This document shows positions 17,691-26,349 of a stretch of 64,000 nucleotides of DNA, one piece after another. Position 1 is the first letter of the stretch. Every line of letters starts with the position of its first letter. Source of the DNA: Akkermansiaceae bacterium (GTDB lineage: Bacteria > Verrucomicrobiota > Verrucomicrobiia > Verrucomicrobiales > Akkermansiaceae). The notes under the pieces are model-generated. The model made no database searches and was not told where the DNA came from. It worked only from the letters and a program-made list of their open reading frames with translations. The stretch spans positions 62,001 through 126,000 of the forward strand of contig JALZUC010000021.1 in assembly GCA_023301765.1 (NCBI GenBank), given 5' to 3'. The position numbers and the translations under genes were made by a program.

Positions 17691-19757
17691 TTACCAAGTA
17701 TACTTCACACCCAAGAACGCTGTGCGCCCATCACCCGGGCTAATGAAACGAGTAGGAGCAAAGTTACTCACGGCAGGGTTTGAGGTCACAGTAGAGACAT
17801 ACTCACGGTCTAGCAAATTCTTCACCCCAGCATACAGAGTTACGTTATGCTTAAATTTCCACTCTACATCCCAATCTAACACGGCAAAGCCTCCAGCCTC
17901 TAGCGTATTCTCATTATCCGCATAGACACCTTCAGGCTGCCAATCAATCGTCACCCCTGTACTCCATTTATCTGTGCTAATCTCAAATCGCGCATTAATA
18001 ACATGCTCTGAAACCACAGGCACTCTATTTTCATCAAACACACCACCATCAAAGGTGAAGTCGTTATACTGATAGCTTAGTGAAAACTGATATTTAAATT
18101 CACCATTCCAGCCAAAGGCTTCATTAAGATCTGCGGCCAAAGCCGCTTCTACACCCTCGTAGGTGGTATCTTCATTACTAAGATCATTCACATTAGGAAC
18201 TAGCTCTAATGAGACAAACTCATTCCGCACATCAGAACGGTAAAGAGCCAGCTCAGATGTTAGCCATGAGTTCTTATATCTAAAACCTACCTCGTAAGTT
18301 ACCGCCTCTTGAGGGTCCAGAGGGTCATTAGAACTTGAACCTCCAGCTTCCGCCTCAGAGAATGGTGCCGCCTCAAAGCTGCGTGAGACATTAGCAAACA
18401 GCTGAGATTCATCATTAATATCATACCTATAGCCCACTTTACCGATAAATCCTTCATAGGTTCTATCAAAGCCGGTATCGTTAGTCTGATTAGCAGATCT
18501 GATTTTCCTGTCACGTGAACTCCAGACGTAACCTACCCCTGCTACAAAATGATGTTTATCATTCCACACAGTTTCATTTTCAAAGTATGCCTTCCAGTTA
18601 ACCGATGTATTAATAAACTCGATATCAGCAAAAGGATTTCCAAAAGGCCCAAATGTAGTCGTAAACCCACCCTCCTCACTACGACCATAGTTAGCCGATA
18701 AGTTCGAGGAAATACGATTCTCCACACCTAAGAACGTGTAATTATGATGACCTGATAGCCCGGCTTGAACGGTATCCGTATCCAAGTCTACTTGACGATT
18801 GAATCCGGGGCTGAGAACAGGGATATGATCAAAATCAAGATACTGATAGTTGGTATAGAAGTTCCACTCACCATTCTGTGTTTTCCAGTTAGTAACCTGA
18901 CCAATTTGAAAAGTAGCTAAATCACGGAAAATAACAGGATCACTGGTACTTAGAAAGTGCTGAGCATCATCACGGAACTCAGTTCTGGAAAGCTCACTAG
19001 GTAGTAGCGCATTTGATTCACTATGGGTGAAATTAAAGCGTGTGGTCGCTAGATCACTCCATTCATACCCCACACTAAAGTTAACATGCTGGCTATCCCA
19101 GTCCTGATGATCTCTAAAGCCACCGGACTCAGTATAGCTATAGCCAAAGAAATAATCCCACGGCCCTACCTTCTCTCCATACTGAAAATGAGCTCGGTAA
19201 GTATCATAAGAACCTACCTCAGCGATAACTTCTCCACCCGGATGAGTCTGGCCATTTTTCTGATAAATTTGAATCGCACCACCTAGCTGAGTAGCTCCAT
19301 GCACAAGTCCATTTCCACCACGGAAGACTTCAATGTGAGAAATATTAAAAGGGTCAATAGCGCGTGTATAAAACGATCCGTCCGCATCATTCAGCGGAGC
19401 GCCGTCTAGAAAAATACTCAGCCCCCGTGATCCACGGCGACGCTGGATACCCGAGCCCCTGACTGAGAGACGAGTATCATTACCTGTCCCAGCCGAACGC
19501 GCAAATACTCCCGGATCTCCCTGAAAAATGTCTTCAGGTTTTACGATAGAGCCTCTCCAGCTCTCAGTATCAATCACGCTACTACCTCCTGTGAGTTCAG
19601 AGACACGTTTCTTAGATAGTTCTAGATTAGAAATACCATCTCCATAACCTCCTTGGATAACAGTCTCATCCAGCTTCTCCACCTGATCGTTCTGCGCGTA
19701 TATAGGTGCCGACAAACTAACAGCCGCTACGATATGTAGCTTAAAATATTTTTTCAT
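17691..19757 (-). CDS. TonB-dependent outer-membrane receptor (FecA/CirA-like)
   Basis: This 688-residue receptor has a signal peptide ending near IYAQ, and a TonB-box-like segment LDETVIQGGYG. The plug domain shows PEDIFQGDPGVFARS, LSVRGSGIQRRRGSRGLSIFLDG and ISHIEVFRGGNGLVHGATQLGG. A barrel with many aromatic belts follows and ends in KYTW. The RGSGIQRR segment and overall pattern are closer to citrate- or metal-receptor-like proteins than to the receptor at 5348-7486. It sits in the middle of a three-gene operon with an upstream small CPLC protein and a downstream PepSY protein. The ligand is probably a metal chelate, not identifiable from sequence. Confidence 0.92.
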   Translation of the reverse strand: MKKYFKLHIVAAVSLSAPIYAQNDQVEKLDETVIQGGYGDGISNLELSKKRVSELTGGSSVIDTESWRGSIVKPEDIFQGDPGVFARSAGTGNDTRLSVRGSGIQRRRGSRGLSIFLDGAPLNDADGSFYTRAIDPFNISHIEVFRGGNGLVHGATQLGGAIQIYQKNGQTHPGGEVIAEVGSYDTYRAHFQYGEKVGPWDYFFGYSYTESGGFRDHQDWDSQHVNFSVGYEWSDLATTRFNFTHSESNALLPSELSRTEFRDDAQHFLSTSDPVIFRDLATFQIGQVTNWKTQNGEWNFYTNYQYLDFDHIPVLSPGFNRQVDLDTDTVQAGLSGHHNYTFLGVENRISSNLSANYGRSEEGGFTTTFGPFGNPFADIEFINTSVNWKAYFENETVWNDKHHFVAGVGYVWSSRDRKIRSANQTNDTGFDRTYEGFIGKVGYRYDINDESQLFANVSRSFEAAPFSEAEAGGSSSNDPLDPQEAVTYEVGFRYKNSWLTSELALYRSDVRNEFVSLELVPNVNDLSNEDTTYEGVEAALAADLNEAFGWNGEFKYQFSLSYQYNDFTFDGGVFDENRVPVVSEHVINARFEISTDKWSTGVTIDWQPEGVYADNENTLEAGGFAVLDWDVEWKFKHNVTLYAGVKNLLDREYVSTVTSNPAVSNFAPTRFISPGDGRTAFLGVKYTW

Positions 19758-19789
19758 TAATAGATTAAATTTAAATTTACAACGAGTAA

Positions 19790-19803
19790 TTGATTATAAT
19801 CAA
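19790..19803. promoter_or_regulatory. Perfect 14-bp palindrome upstream of TonB receptor, candidate operator
   Basis: TTGATTATAATCAA is a perfect palindrome 33 bp upstream of the start of the receptor transcribed to the left. TGAT...ATCA half-sites resemble those bound by Fur-family repressors, and the location fits an operator. It could also arise by chance in AT-rich DNA. Confidence 0.35.
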
Positions 19804-19974
19804 CCACTCAAAAAAAACGCAATAGACCCTGAAGTCTATAAGCTATGGAAAGTAAACAGCCCCTCTTACGAAATAGAATCAGGGGCCAGCTTTTCCTTAA
19901 GCCGCCAAATAACACCTCAAATCAAAGCGACACTCAGCTACACATGCTGAGCGTGAGGTATATCTTGCGCACAC

Positions 19975-20412
19975 CTACACGCTCTGTGGCGGTGGTGTTA
20001 CTACATCTATAATGAGCCACGATGACCATCGTTTGGAATATTCAAACCAACCACGGTCACACTCAGAAGTTTTTACATCAGGCACTAAAGCCCCTACAAA
20101 TACAAAGCCGTCACTTAGCTTCTTAGGCGAAGACTTCAGAGGACTGGGTTCATTATTTTTCGAGTTATTAGGCATCACCTGTTCACTCTGCCGGAGTATA
20201 TCCGCAGCCTGACACAAGGGGCATGGTTTCTCCCCATCAAAGGTATTACTTAATGCCTGCTCCACTGAAGCTTGCTGCTCCAGCTCCCCGGTAAACATAG
20301 TGATCCAAGCAATCCCTTGAAGCAACGTGCTACCACCACCGTAAGAAACAAGAATAGCCACTAACAATATGGCACGAAGCATATTGCTGAGTATTTTCTT
20401 TAAGTAACCCAT
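19975..20412 (-). CDS. Small membrane-anchored protein with CPLC motif (DUF2946-like context)
   Basis: From the ATG at 20412 the protein has 145 residues; an in-frame start at 20439 adds nine. Residues about 8-30 form one hydrophobic helix or uncleaved signal. A motif GEKPCPLCQAAD follows near residue 60, and the C-terminal part is proline- and serine-rich. Small proteins with a CPLC motif near TonB receptors are often annotated as DUF2946-like. The two cysteines could bind a metal or be redox-active. It is the first gene of a minus-strand set with the TonB receptor and PepSY protein, separated from the receptor by about 217 bp that contain a palindrome. No function is established. Confidence 0.65.
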   Translation of the reverse strand: MGYLKKILSNMLRAILLVAILVSYGGGSTLLQGIAWITMFTGELEQQASVEQALSNTFDGEKPCPLCQAADILRQSEQVMPNNSKNNEPSPLKSSPKKLSDGFVFVGALVPDVKTSECDRGWFEYSKRWSSWLIIDVVTPPPQSV

Positions 20413-20468
20413 GAGATTAAATCCTAGTGTCCGGCACAAATAGCTAGGCTACCTAGCACAGATCTGCG

Positions 20469-20487
20469 GATAATCTTAATACTCACA
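20469..20487 (-). promoter_or_regulatory. Weak Fur-like match upstream of the CPLC gene
   Basis: Read on the minus strand, the bases ending in ATTATC match the Fur consensus at about 11 of 19 positions. They overlap a TTGACT that could serve as a -35 element. The position, about 60 bp before the operon's first gene, fits a metal-responsive promoter, but the match is marginal. Confidence 0.2.
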
Positions 20488-20511
20488 TAAGTCAATCCCA
20501 TCTGATTCATC

Positions 20512-21102
20512 CTATTTCAATATCGCCTGAAGTTCCCACGTTTTTTTATCCTTCGGCACACTTGGCCCATTATAGCCCAGTAAACGGAAATTTGAATAAT
20601 TAAGCTTCCGCTTACCCAGCTCAGTAAGCAGTGCGTTTTTTGCCTTTTCTACGGCCTTCTTATTATTCGCCCCCTGCCATGTATAGCTTAGTGCCTTTGC
20701 TTGTGGTATATCCACCACATTGATTTTAGCCCCATCTGCTCCTACCGCCCCTACGTCTTGACCTTGGTAGAGAAAGCCCATGGAGTTCATAGTAAGAGCT
20801 TTACCTTCCTCATCTTTCATCCCCATCTCCACCGGTGCTGTCATAGGTATGTCATTATCCTTAATGTGCCGAAAGAGCCGCCAGAAGGCAAAATTTGACC
20901 CTCTAGCTTTTGTTACGGCCATGCGGTAAACAGGGTATTTTTTCTCAGTTACTTTATTATAAGGTCCTGGCTCTGGCCATCCCTTCGGTAATGGTGCTTC
21001 ATTCATATACGCTGGAGTTACTTCAGCTTTTTCTTGAGCGTAGCTAAGCTGGTTTAATAGTAAAAGAGCTAGCACAGTCATTGTGGCAGTGAAGAAATTC
21101 AT
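20512..21102 (-). CDS. SOUL-family heme-binding protein, secreted
   Basis: This protein of 196 residues (start at 21102; ATGs at 21111 and 21135 are alternatives) belongs to the SOUL/HBP heme-binding family. A signal peptide MNFFTATMTVLALLLLNQLSYAQ precedes the domain. Family features are YPVYRMAV, SNFAFWRLFRHIKDNDIPMTAPVEM (the strongest signature, about residues 68-92 of the mature region) and the late FRLLGYNGPSVPKDKKTWELQ. Such proteins bind heme or other tetrapyrroles. Its place next to a metal-receptor operon is suggestive, but a 70-bp gap with promoter-like sequence separates them. Confidence 0.85.
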   Translation of the reverse strand: MNFFTATMTVLALLLLNQLSYAQEKAEVTPAYMNEAPLPKGWPEPGPYNKVTEKKYPVYRMAVTKARGSNFAFWRLFRHIKDNDIPMTAPVEMGMKDEEGKALTMNSMGFLYQGQDVGAVGADGAKINVVDIPQAKALSYTWQGANNKKAVEKAKNALLTELGKRKLNYSNFRLLGYNGPSVPKDKKTWELQAILK

Positions 21103-21195
21103 ATCTGCCATCAAGCCACTATACGAGAAAAACACAAGTAAGATTCACTCGTAACTGAAGGTAAACATAATCGCTAAATTCACTAACACACCACT

Positions 21196-22212
21196 CTACC
21201 GGAGGCCAGCTATCACCGCCTGCACAGTTTGTTCACTGTAGCTATTAAGCTTCCAGTGTGTGGGACACCAGCCTTTAAGAAAACGATGAAAGTCTGTCCA
21301 CGCAAGGGTATAGAGCTCTCGCCACTCTGTTATAACCTTGGAGGGATTAACTGAGCTATTTTGTAACTCCAGTGACTTTGCTAGAAAATTAAAATAACTA
21401 TCCAGTAGTTCTCCCTCGTGGGCTGCAATCGTGACCTCATCCAGACAACTGCCTAAAAAGTAGGCCACATCTTTCATTCCGCAGCCCCCACCCACATATT
21501 GGAAATCCACGGCCGCTACCTGATCTCCATTCTCAGAGAAACAAAAGTTAGCAAGCTTAGCATCTCCATGGACGAGTGTCTGGTAATAAGCACTACTCAA
21601 TGCTGCATCTATCAATGGAGCTTTAGCTTTAAGCTCTGCGTCATCTAGCGCAGCAAGTTCATCTGGCCGTGTATTGAGGTGCCAATAAGTTCCTGTTTCC
21701 CATAGCCCCATGGCTGGTTTAACATTTTCGGACCTAGCATTCCCCTGTAAAAATGTAGCATGAAACTTTGCCAGCCACTCTAGACAAAGATCAACTTGAT
21801 CTTTAGTAGCCGAGTTTAGCCTGAGCGGGTAGCCGTGTGCATCTAGATCTTCTAGTAAAAGCAGTATTTGTGACCCCTCCTGCAGTGTAGCTAATAACTG
21901 TGGCGTGCGGCTATGTTGACACTTAGAATTATAGCGCTGATACCACTGTAACTCTACTCGATAGGAGTGAACTTTACGCTGATGAGAAATATCTGTATTC
22001 CAGCCACGAGGGTGATGAACAGCATCTGGAAGGTCAATAAATTTGGCAACAGCTGTCTTATGGCTACCCCCTTTAAGGCGTAGACGAAGCACTTGACCGT
22101 AGCCACTCCATAACTCCTGGATCACCTCCTCCACCTCAAAGCTACTAGCAGATGTAGCTTCTAAAATAAAGTTTGAGAATGGAGCGCTTGTAATAATGGC
22201 AATAGATTCCAA
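21196..22212 (-). CDS. Aminoglycoside/ecdysteroid-kinase-like phosphotransferase
   Basis: The 338-residue protein has a kinase-like fold of the APH/EcKinase (CHK kinase-like, DUF1679-related) group, which phosphorylates small molecules. It shows the Brenner-type catalytic loop [13 protein letters not shown] and the metal-binding [18 protein letters not shown]. The hinge segment [17 protein letters not shown] is typical, and the N-lobe has [18 protein letters not shown] with the ATP-binding lysine. The adjacent genes give no hint about substrate. It is downstream of the acidic DUF4375-like gene with 51 bp between them. Confidence 0.85.
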   Translation of the reverse strand: MESIAIITSAPFSNFILEATSASSFEVEEVIQELWSGYGQVLRLRLKGGSHKTAVAKFIDLPDAVHHPRGWNTDISHQRKVHSYRVELQWYQRYNSKCQHSRTPQLLATLQEGSQILLLLEDLDAHGYPLRLNSATKDQVDLCLEWLAKFHATFLQGNARSENVKPAMGLWETGTYWHLNTRPDELAALDDAELKAKAPLIDAALSSAYYQTLVHGDAKLANFCFSENGDQVAAVDFQYVGGGCGMKDVAYFLGSCLDEVTIAAHEGELLDSYFNFLAKSLELQNSSVNPSKVITEWRELYTLAWTDFHRFLKGWCPTHWKLNSYSEQTVQAVIAGLR

Positions 22213-22265
22213 CAGTGAACACTTAAGGCGAACTGCTCGAGAGTCTCAGCGTCACCACGCACCCC

Positions 22266-22664
22266 CTACTCCATTTCGTCTTCCATAAACTCAAGCACTA
22301 GATCGACAAGTTCGTCCAACCCTGTTACCAACTCTTCTTCAATGGTGGATAGGTATTCTGTCTCACTTTCTGTATAGTCGTTTCTATCTTCATTACGGCT
22401 ACCACACCACCTACTCGCGTTCATTGGGTCCACTAAGGAAGTGGCACCTATAAGCTCAAAGGAGTTAATGATACGCTGCTGGTCTATACCGCTTTGCCAA
22501 AATTCATGTAGGCAGTCTTCACTTTGTAAAATAGGAACTGTTTCATAGATGTCCATGACAGCTCGTTCTTCACGGCTGAATTTACGTTCTGCAGCATCGC
22601 TTTCGAGTTGATCGATAAGCACTTCAATTTCATCTGGCCATTCAATGGTGTCCTGAGAGAGCAT
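22266..22664 (-). CDS. Acidic DUF4375/DMP19-like hypothetical protein
   Basis: From the ATG at 22664 the protein has 132 residues and is strongly acidic, ending in LVDLVLEFMEDEME. The central part (REERAVMDIYETVPIL ... LHEFWQSGIDQQRIINSFELIGA) resembles DUF4375, the domain of the DNA-mimic protein DMP19. This is a visual judgement. A TTG at 22703 would extend it by 13 residues. An ATG with an AGGA ribosome-binding motif exists at 22726 in another frame; joining it would need a frameshift near 22690-22705, so the 5' end may be damaged or misread. A DNA-mimic or immunity role is possible but unproven. Confidence 0.55.
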   Translation of the reverse strand: MLSQDTIEWPDEIEVLIDQLESDAAERKFSREERAVMDIYETVPILQSEDCLHEFWQSGIDQQRIINSFELIGATSLVDPMNASRWCGSRNEDRNDYTESETEYLSTIEEELVTGLDELVDLVLEFMEDEME

Positions 22665-22726
22665 AGGGCTGAGGGAATAAAATACGAACGAGCCACTTGC
22701 CAAGCGAAACTTTCAACGAGACTCAT

Positions 22727-23042
22727 TTTTTTTTCCTAAATGAGCAAAAAAGAACACATTTATAGGGTATTTATGCCCATGAGCTTTTAAAACGGGAAAT
22801 ATCAATGGGGATTAAATACTTCCATAGTTCTATGGAGCTAGTTCCCCCCCCTAATATACAGATTGTATTTTGGGGCGTATTTGAAAAACACGACCTATAA
22901 ACAAAAAATAAAATAACTCAGATAAAGCGCTAAATGAATTCCCCCGCAATTTCATTAATACACAAAAAATCTCAAAACCAAACATCACTATCAAAGAGTA
23001 TGTCGGTTCACTTGGAATAGAGCACTTACCCTTGGGAGCTAT
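22727..23042. other. Intergenic region with one copy of a repeated element
   Basis: These 316 bp separate divergent genes. They are AT-rich and contain a run of seven C near 22844-22850 and the 72-bp repeat listed separately at 22860-22931. A GGGAG motif at 23034-23038 precedes the M32 carboxypeptidase ATG. I see no tRNA or coding frame. Confidence 0.6.
22860..22931. repeat. Dispersed intergenic repeat, copy 1
   Basis: This 72-bp stretch is similar to 54958-55027. Both begin with AGATTGT. After the same 19-bp offset both carry the identical 16-mer ATTTGAAAAACACGAC, and both end in GATAA(A/G)G(C/T)GCT 40-42 bp further on. The bases between are diverged. The conserved spacing suggests a shared origin or constrained function. 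Confidence 0.6.
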
Positions 23043-24599
23043 ATGCAGATGAATCGATTGTGGGGTATTTTTTTCATGGCCTATGACGCCATCAATGCTA
23101 GCTATTTCTACATGTCATCAGATACACCTTGCTACGATTCTCTCTGTCATAAAAACCGTGAAATCTCCCTTATAAGTAAGACTGCCGGTATCTTAAGCTG
23201 GGATCAGGAAACTTATATGCCTAAAGGAGGTATTTCTTATCGGGCTAAGCAGCTATCATGGCTGTCTGGAAAGGTTCATGAACTTAGAACTTCTGACAGC
23301 TTCCGCAAGGCACTTGAGGGGGCAGAGGAGGAATCTGGTAATAGTATTTATACCGCTAACTTACGCGAGCTCCGACATCAATATAATCGTGCCACTAAGT
23401 TACCTCAATGCCTGGTGGAAAAAAACTCTGAAGCCACCTCACTAGGTAAGGCTGCATGGTCAGAGGCTAGGGAGAAATCTGACTTCTCCATCTTTGCACC
23501 ACATCTTACAGAATTACTCGCCATAGCACGTGAAAAGGCAGAACTCTGGGGGTATGATGATGAACCTTATGACGCACTGCTAGCAGACTATGAGCGTGGA
23601 GCTAAAACCTCAGAGGTGGTCTCTATATTTGACGAGGTCAGTGATGAGTTAGCCACCACAGCTCAAGCAGCCTGTGAAAAGTCTCTATCTACCCCTGCTG
23701 ATCTACTCCAGGGTCATTATCCTATTTCTGATCAACAGATTCTAAATCGCGAAATTGTCGAGGAGATGGGCTTTAGCTTCGACTACGGTAGAATAGATAC
23801 TACGGCGCACCCATTCTGCACAACTTTAGGGCCTAAAGATATACGCCTAACAACACGCTATCTCGAAGATAACTTTACCTCATCCCTCTTTGGTATCCTC
23901 CATGAGGCTGGCCATGGTCTCTATGAGCAGGGTCTACCTGCAGATCAGAACGGTTTACCGGTAGGGAATGCAGTATCCCTGGGGATTCACGAGTCTCAAT
24001 CACGCCTCTGGGAGAATCACGTAGGCCGCTCCCGGGCATTCTGGGAGAAGTGGCTGCCTCGTGCTCAGGAGATTTTCCCTCATCTAAATAAACTTAATCT
24101 AGATACTTTTCTTAGCGCCATTAACCGGGCGGAAAAATCCTATATCAGAGTGGAGTCAGACGAGGCCACTTATGATCTACATATTCTGCTACGCTTCGGA
24201 CTAGAGCGTGAAATGCTTAATGGTAAGATCCAAGTGAAGGATGTGCCCGCAGCATGGAATGAACGTTTTGAGCATCTCATGGGGATGACACCACCAGATG
24301 ATGCACACGGCTGCCTGCAAGATATTCACTGGTCCATGGGGGGGCTAGGATACTTCTCAACTTATACTCTAGGGAACTTTAATGCTGCCCAGCTCTACCA
24401 ACACACCCAGAAGGATGCAGAAATCGCGGCTGCCTGCGCCAAGGCTCAATATACACCGCTCCTAGAATGGCTGCAGAAAAACATCCATGCTAAGGGCAGC
24501 AGCCTCCTACCTCAAGACCTCATGAGGGCGGCTACAGGGGAGGCTACCAATGCACGTCACCACCTAGAGCACCTAAAGAGACGCTTTCTGGAAGCTTAG
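23043..24599 (+). CDS. M32 family metallocarboxypeptidase
   Basis: The protein is a cytoplasmic thermostable-carboxypeptidase-1 (Taq) type M32 enzyme, which removes C-terminal residues from peptides. The zinc motif HEAGH is encoded in GILHEAGHGLYEQGLP. Other family marks are LSWDQETYMPKGG near the N-terminus, ESQSRLWENHVGRS, and a late VPAAWNERFEHLMGMTPPDDAHGCLQDIHWS split over the C-terminal domain. A GGGAG motif four bases before the ATG at 23043 supports that start, giving 518 residues. The usual family N-terminus would correspond to the ATG at 23112. It is flanked by a divergent gene and a convergent ilvE. Confidence 0.95.
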   Translation: MQMNRLWGIFFMAYDAINASYFYMSSDTPCYDSLCHKNREISLISKTAGILSWDQETYMPKGGISYRAKQLSWLSGKVHELRTSDSFRKALEGAEEESGNSIYTANLRELRHQYNRATKLPQCLVEKNSEATSLGKAAWSEAREKSDFSIFAPHLTELLAIAREKAELWGYDDEPYDALLADYERGAKTSEVVSIFDEVSDELATTAQAACEKSLSTPADLLQGHYPISDQQILNREIVEEMGFSFDYGRIDTTAHPFCTTLGPKDIRLTTRYLEDNFTSSLFGILHEAGHGLYEQGLPADQNGLPVGNAVSLGIHESQSRLWENHVGRSRAFWEKWLPRAQEIFPHLNKLNLDTFLSAINRAEKSYIRVESDEATYDLHILLRFGLEREMLNGKIQVKDVPAAWNERFEHLMGMTPPDDAHGCLQDIHWSMGGLGYFSTYTLGNFNAAQLYQHTQKDAEIAAACAKAQYTPLLEWLQKNIHAKGSSLLPQDLMRAATGEATNARHHLEHLKRRFLEA

Positions 24600-24620
24600 A
24601 GCAGGCTGACTTGACCGGAA

Positions 24621-25502
24621 CTAACCGATTTCTACTCCAGTGCTGGCCGCGTCTTCGCGGAAGGCTAGGAGTAGCTCTTTGAAGATTTCTCCAGGAGTGC
24701 CCTCACCTATGCTTCGGTCATCTACTTTGACTACAGGGATCACCTCAGCAGCTGTTCCTGTGAGGAAGCATTCGTCAGCGGTGTAGACATCATAGCGTGT
24801 AATGGTGTCTTCAATGATCTCTATGTCATTAGCCTCACAAAGGTCAAAGATCACAGCTCGGGTGATTCCGTCTAGTGCGCCATCAGAAATCTTTGGTGTA
24901 ATGATCACGCCATTCTTAACAATAAAGATAGTGTCACCAGTGCACTCAGCCACAGTTCCTGCATCATTGAGCATCAGCCCTTCCATCACTCCAGCCTTGA
25001 GGCACTCTACCTTAGCCATGATGTTATTTAGATAGTTCAGAGACTTTACCTGAGGGCTCAGTGTCGCATGGCTGGGGCGGCGAGTAGCGCAAGTAATCAA
25101 CTCTAAACCCTTTTCATAATATTCCTCTGGGTATAGCTGAATAGAGGCCGCTATACAGAACATGGAAGGCTTAGGACAGAGGTAGGGATTTAAACCCAAA
25201 CCACCACTTCCGCGTGTGACTACAAGTCTAACATATCCATCAGTAAGCCCATTAGCACGAATGGTGTCACAGACAATATCGCAGACCTCACTCTCGGTCC
25301 ATGACATGTTCAGTAAGATAGCCTTAGCTGAGAGAAAGAGACGCTCAATATGCTCTTCAAGTCTAAAAACACGACCATTGTAAAAACGAATACCTTCAAA
25401 GATACCGTCACCATAGAGTAGTCCATGATCAAAAACGGAAATTTTTGCTTCTGATTGGTCAACGATATTGCCATCGAGCCAGATTTTTTGTGCGTCACTC
25501 AT
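24621..25502 (-). CDS. ilvE: Branched-chain amino acid aminotransferase
   Basis: This fold-type IV PLP enzyme transfers amino groups between glutamate and branched-chain 2-oxo acids. The 293-residue length is normal. [22 protein letters not shown] and [13 protein letters not shown] mark the N-terminal domain. The PLP lysine is K153 in [22 protein letters not shown] and the late [12 protein letters not shown] are typical. D-amino acid aminotransferase and aminodeoxychorismate lyase share the fold; the conserved [17 protein letters not shown] segment and length favour a branched-chain enzyme. No other ilv or leu genes are adjacent. Confidence 0.92.
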   Translation of the reverse strand: MSDAQKIWLDGNIVDQSEAKISVFDHGLLYGDGIFEGIRFYNGRVFRLEEHIERLFLSAKAILLNMSWTESEVCDIVCDTIRANGLTDGYVRLVVTRGSGGLGLNPYLCPKPSMFCIAASIQLYPEEYYEKGLELITCATRRPSHATLSPQVKSLNYLNNIMAKVECLKAGVMEGLMLNDAGTVAECTGDTIFIVKNGVIITPKISDGALDGITRAVIFDLCEANDIEIIEDTITRYDVYTADECFLTGTAAEVIPVVKVDDRSIGEGTPGEIFKELLLAFREDAASTGVEIG

Positions 25503-25579
25503 GATATTTTAGTAGATTCGGAATACATATTTGTGCAGGAGAAGTTAGTCATGTTTTTGGGATTTTGCATATGCCTTTT

Positions 25580-26269
25580 TCAGGCAATGACACCATCTTT
25601 AACAATCAACTTCCTATCACCGTGGACGGCAAGACCCTCATCGTGGGTGACTACTACGAGGGTCACATTATCTTCTACAGTGAGATTAATTAGCATCTCC
25701 ATCACTTGTGAGCCATTACGGGAGTCTAAATTACCTGTTGGCTCATCGGCAAAAATAATTTGTGGTGAGTTTACCAGTGCACGTGCAATAGCCACACGCT
25801 GCTGTTCTCCCCCACTCAGCTCAGCGGGCAGGTGATCCATACGCTGGTCCAGCCCCACACGAGCAAGAGACTCCCTCGCACGTTCGGTAAGATCTTTCCC
25901 TCCGATCATCGCCGGCACCATTACATTCTCTAGTGCTGTTAGCTCAGGCATCAGGTAGTAGTTCTGAAATATATATGACATCTTCTTATTGCGGATGGCT
26001 GCTTGCTCACGGCGTGATTGAGCGTAAAGATCTACACCCTCCACATAGATGCTACCCTTTTCAGGTTTCTCTAGTCCTGCCAAAATATACATTAACGTGG
26101 TTTTCCCTGCACCACTGGGCCCACAGAGAAAGATTTTCTCCCCTCGGTGAATCTCTAGATTAATACCGTGCAAGACTTCTACGCGTTTTTTTCCCACGGA
26201 ATATCCACGGTGAAGGTTCTCCGCTCTGATCCATGCATTATCACTTGCCGTGCTGCTCATACTCCACAT
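25580..26269 (-). CDS. ABC transporter ATP-binding protein (LolD/MacB type)
   Basis: The 229-residue ATPase has Walker [11 protein letters not shown]-loop [17 protein letters not shown], signature [15 protein letters not shown], Walker B IIFADEP and the H-loop histidine in VVVTHD. The pattern of motifs and the GNLDSRNG segment place it in the LolD/MacB/FtsE branch, which serves lipoprotein release or efflux. No permease gene lies beside it: ilvE follows on the same strand and manA diverges from it. The partner must be encoded elsewhere. An alternative ATG at 26260 would remove three residues. Confidence 0.92.
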   Translation of the reverse strand: MWSMSSTASDNAWIRAENLHRGYSVGKKRVEVLHGINLEIHRGEKIFLCGPSGAGKTTLMYILAGLEKPEKGSIYVEGVDLYAQSRREQAAIRNKKMSYIFQNYYLMPELTALENVMVPAMIGGKDLTERARESLARVGLDQRMDHLPAELSGGEQQRVAIARALVNSPQIIFADEPTGNLDSRNGSQVMEMLINLTVEDNVTLVVVTHDEGLAVHGDRKLIVKDGVIA

Positions 26270-26349
26270 TTAATCGATTGCTTCGCGGAAGCGAATTTTT
26301 TTCTGAAGAAATCATGGAATTTTTCCTCTCCCTTGCACAAGATCCTTCC

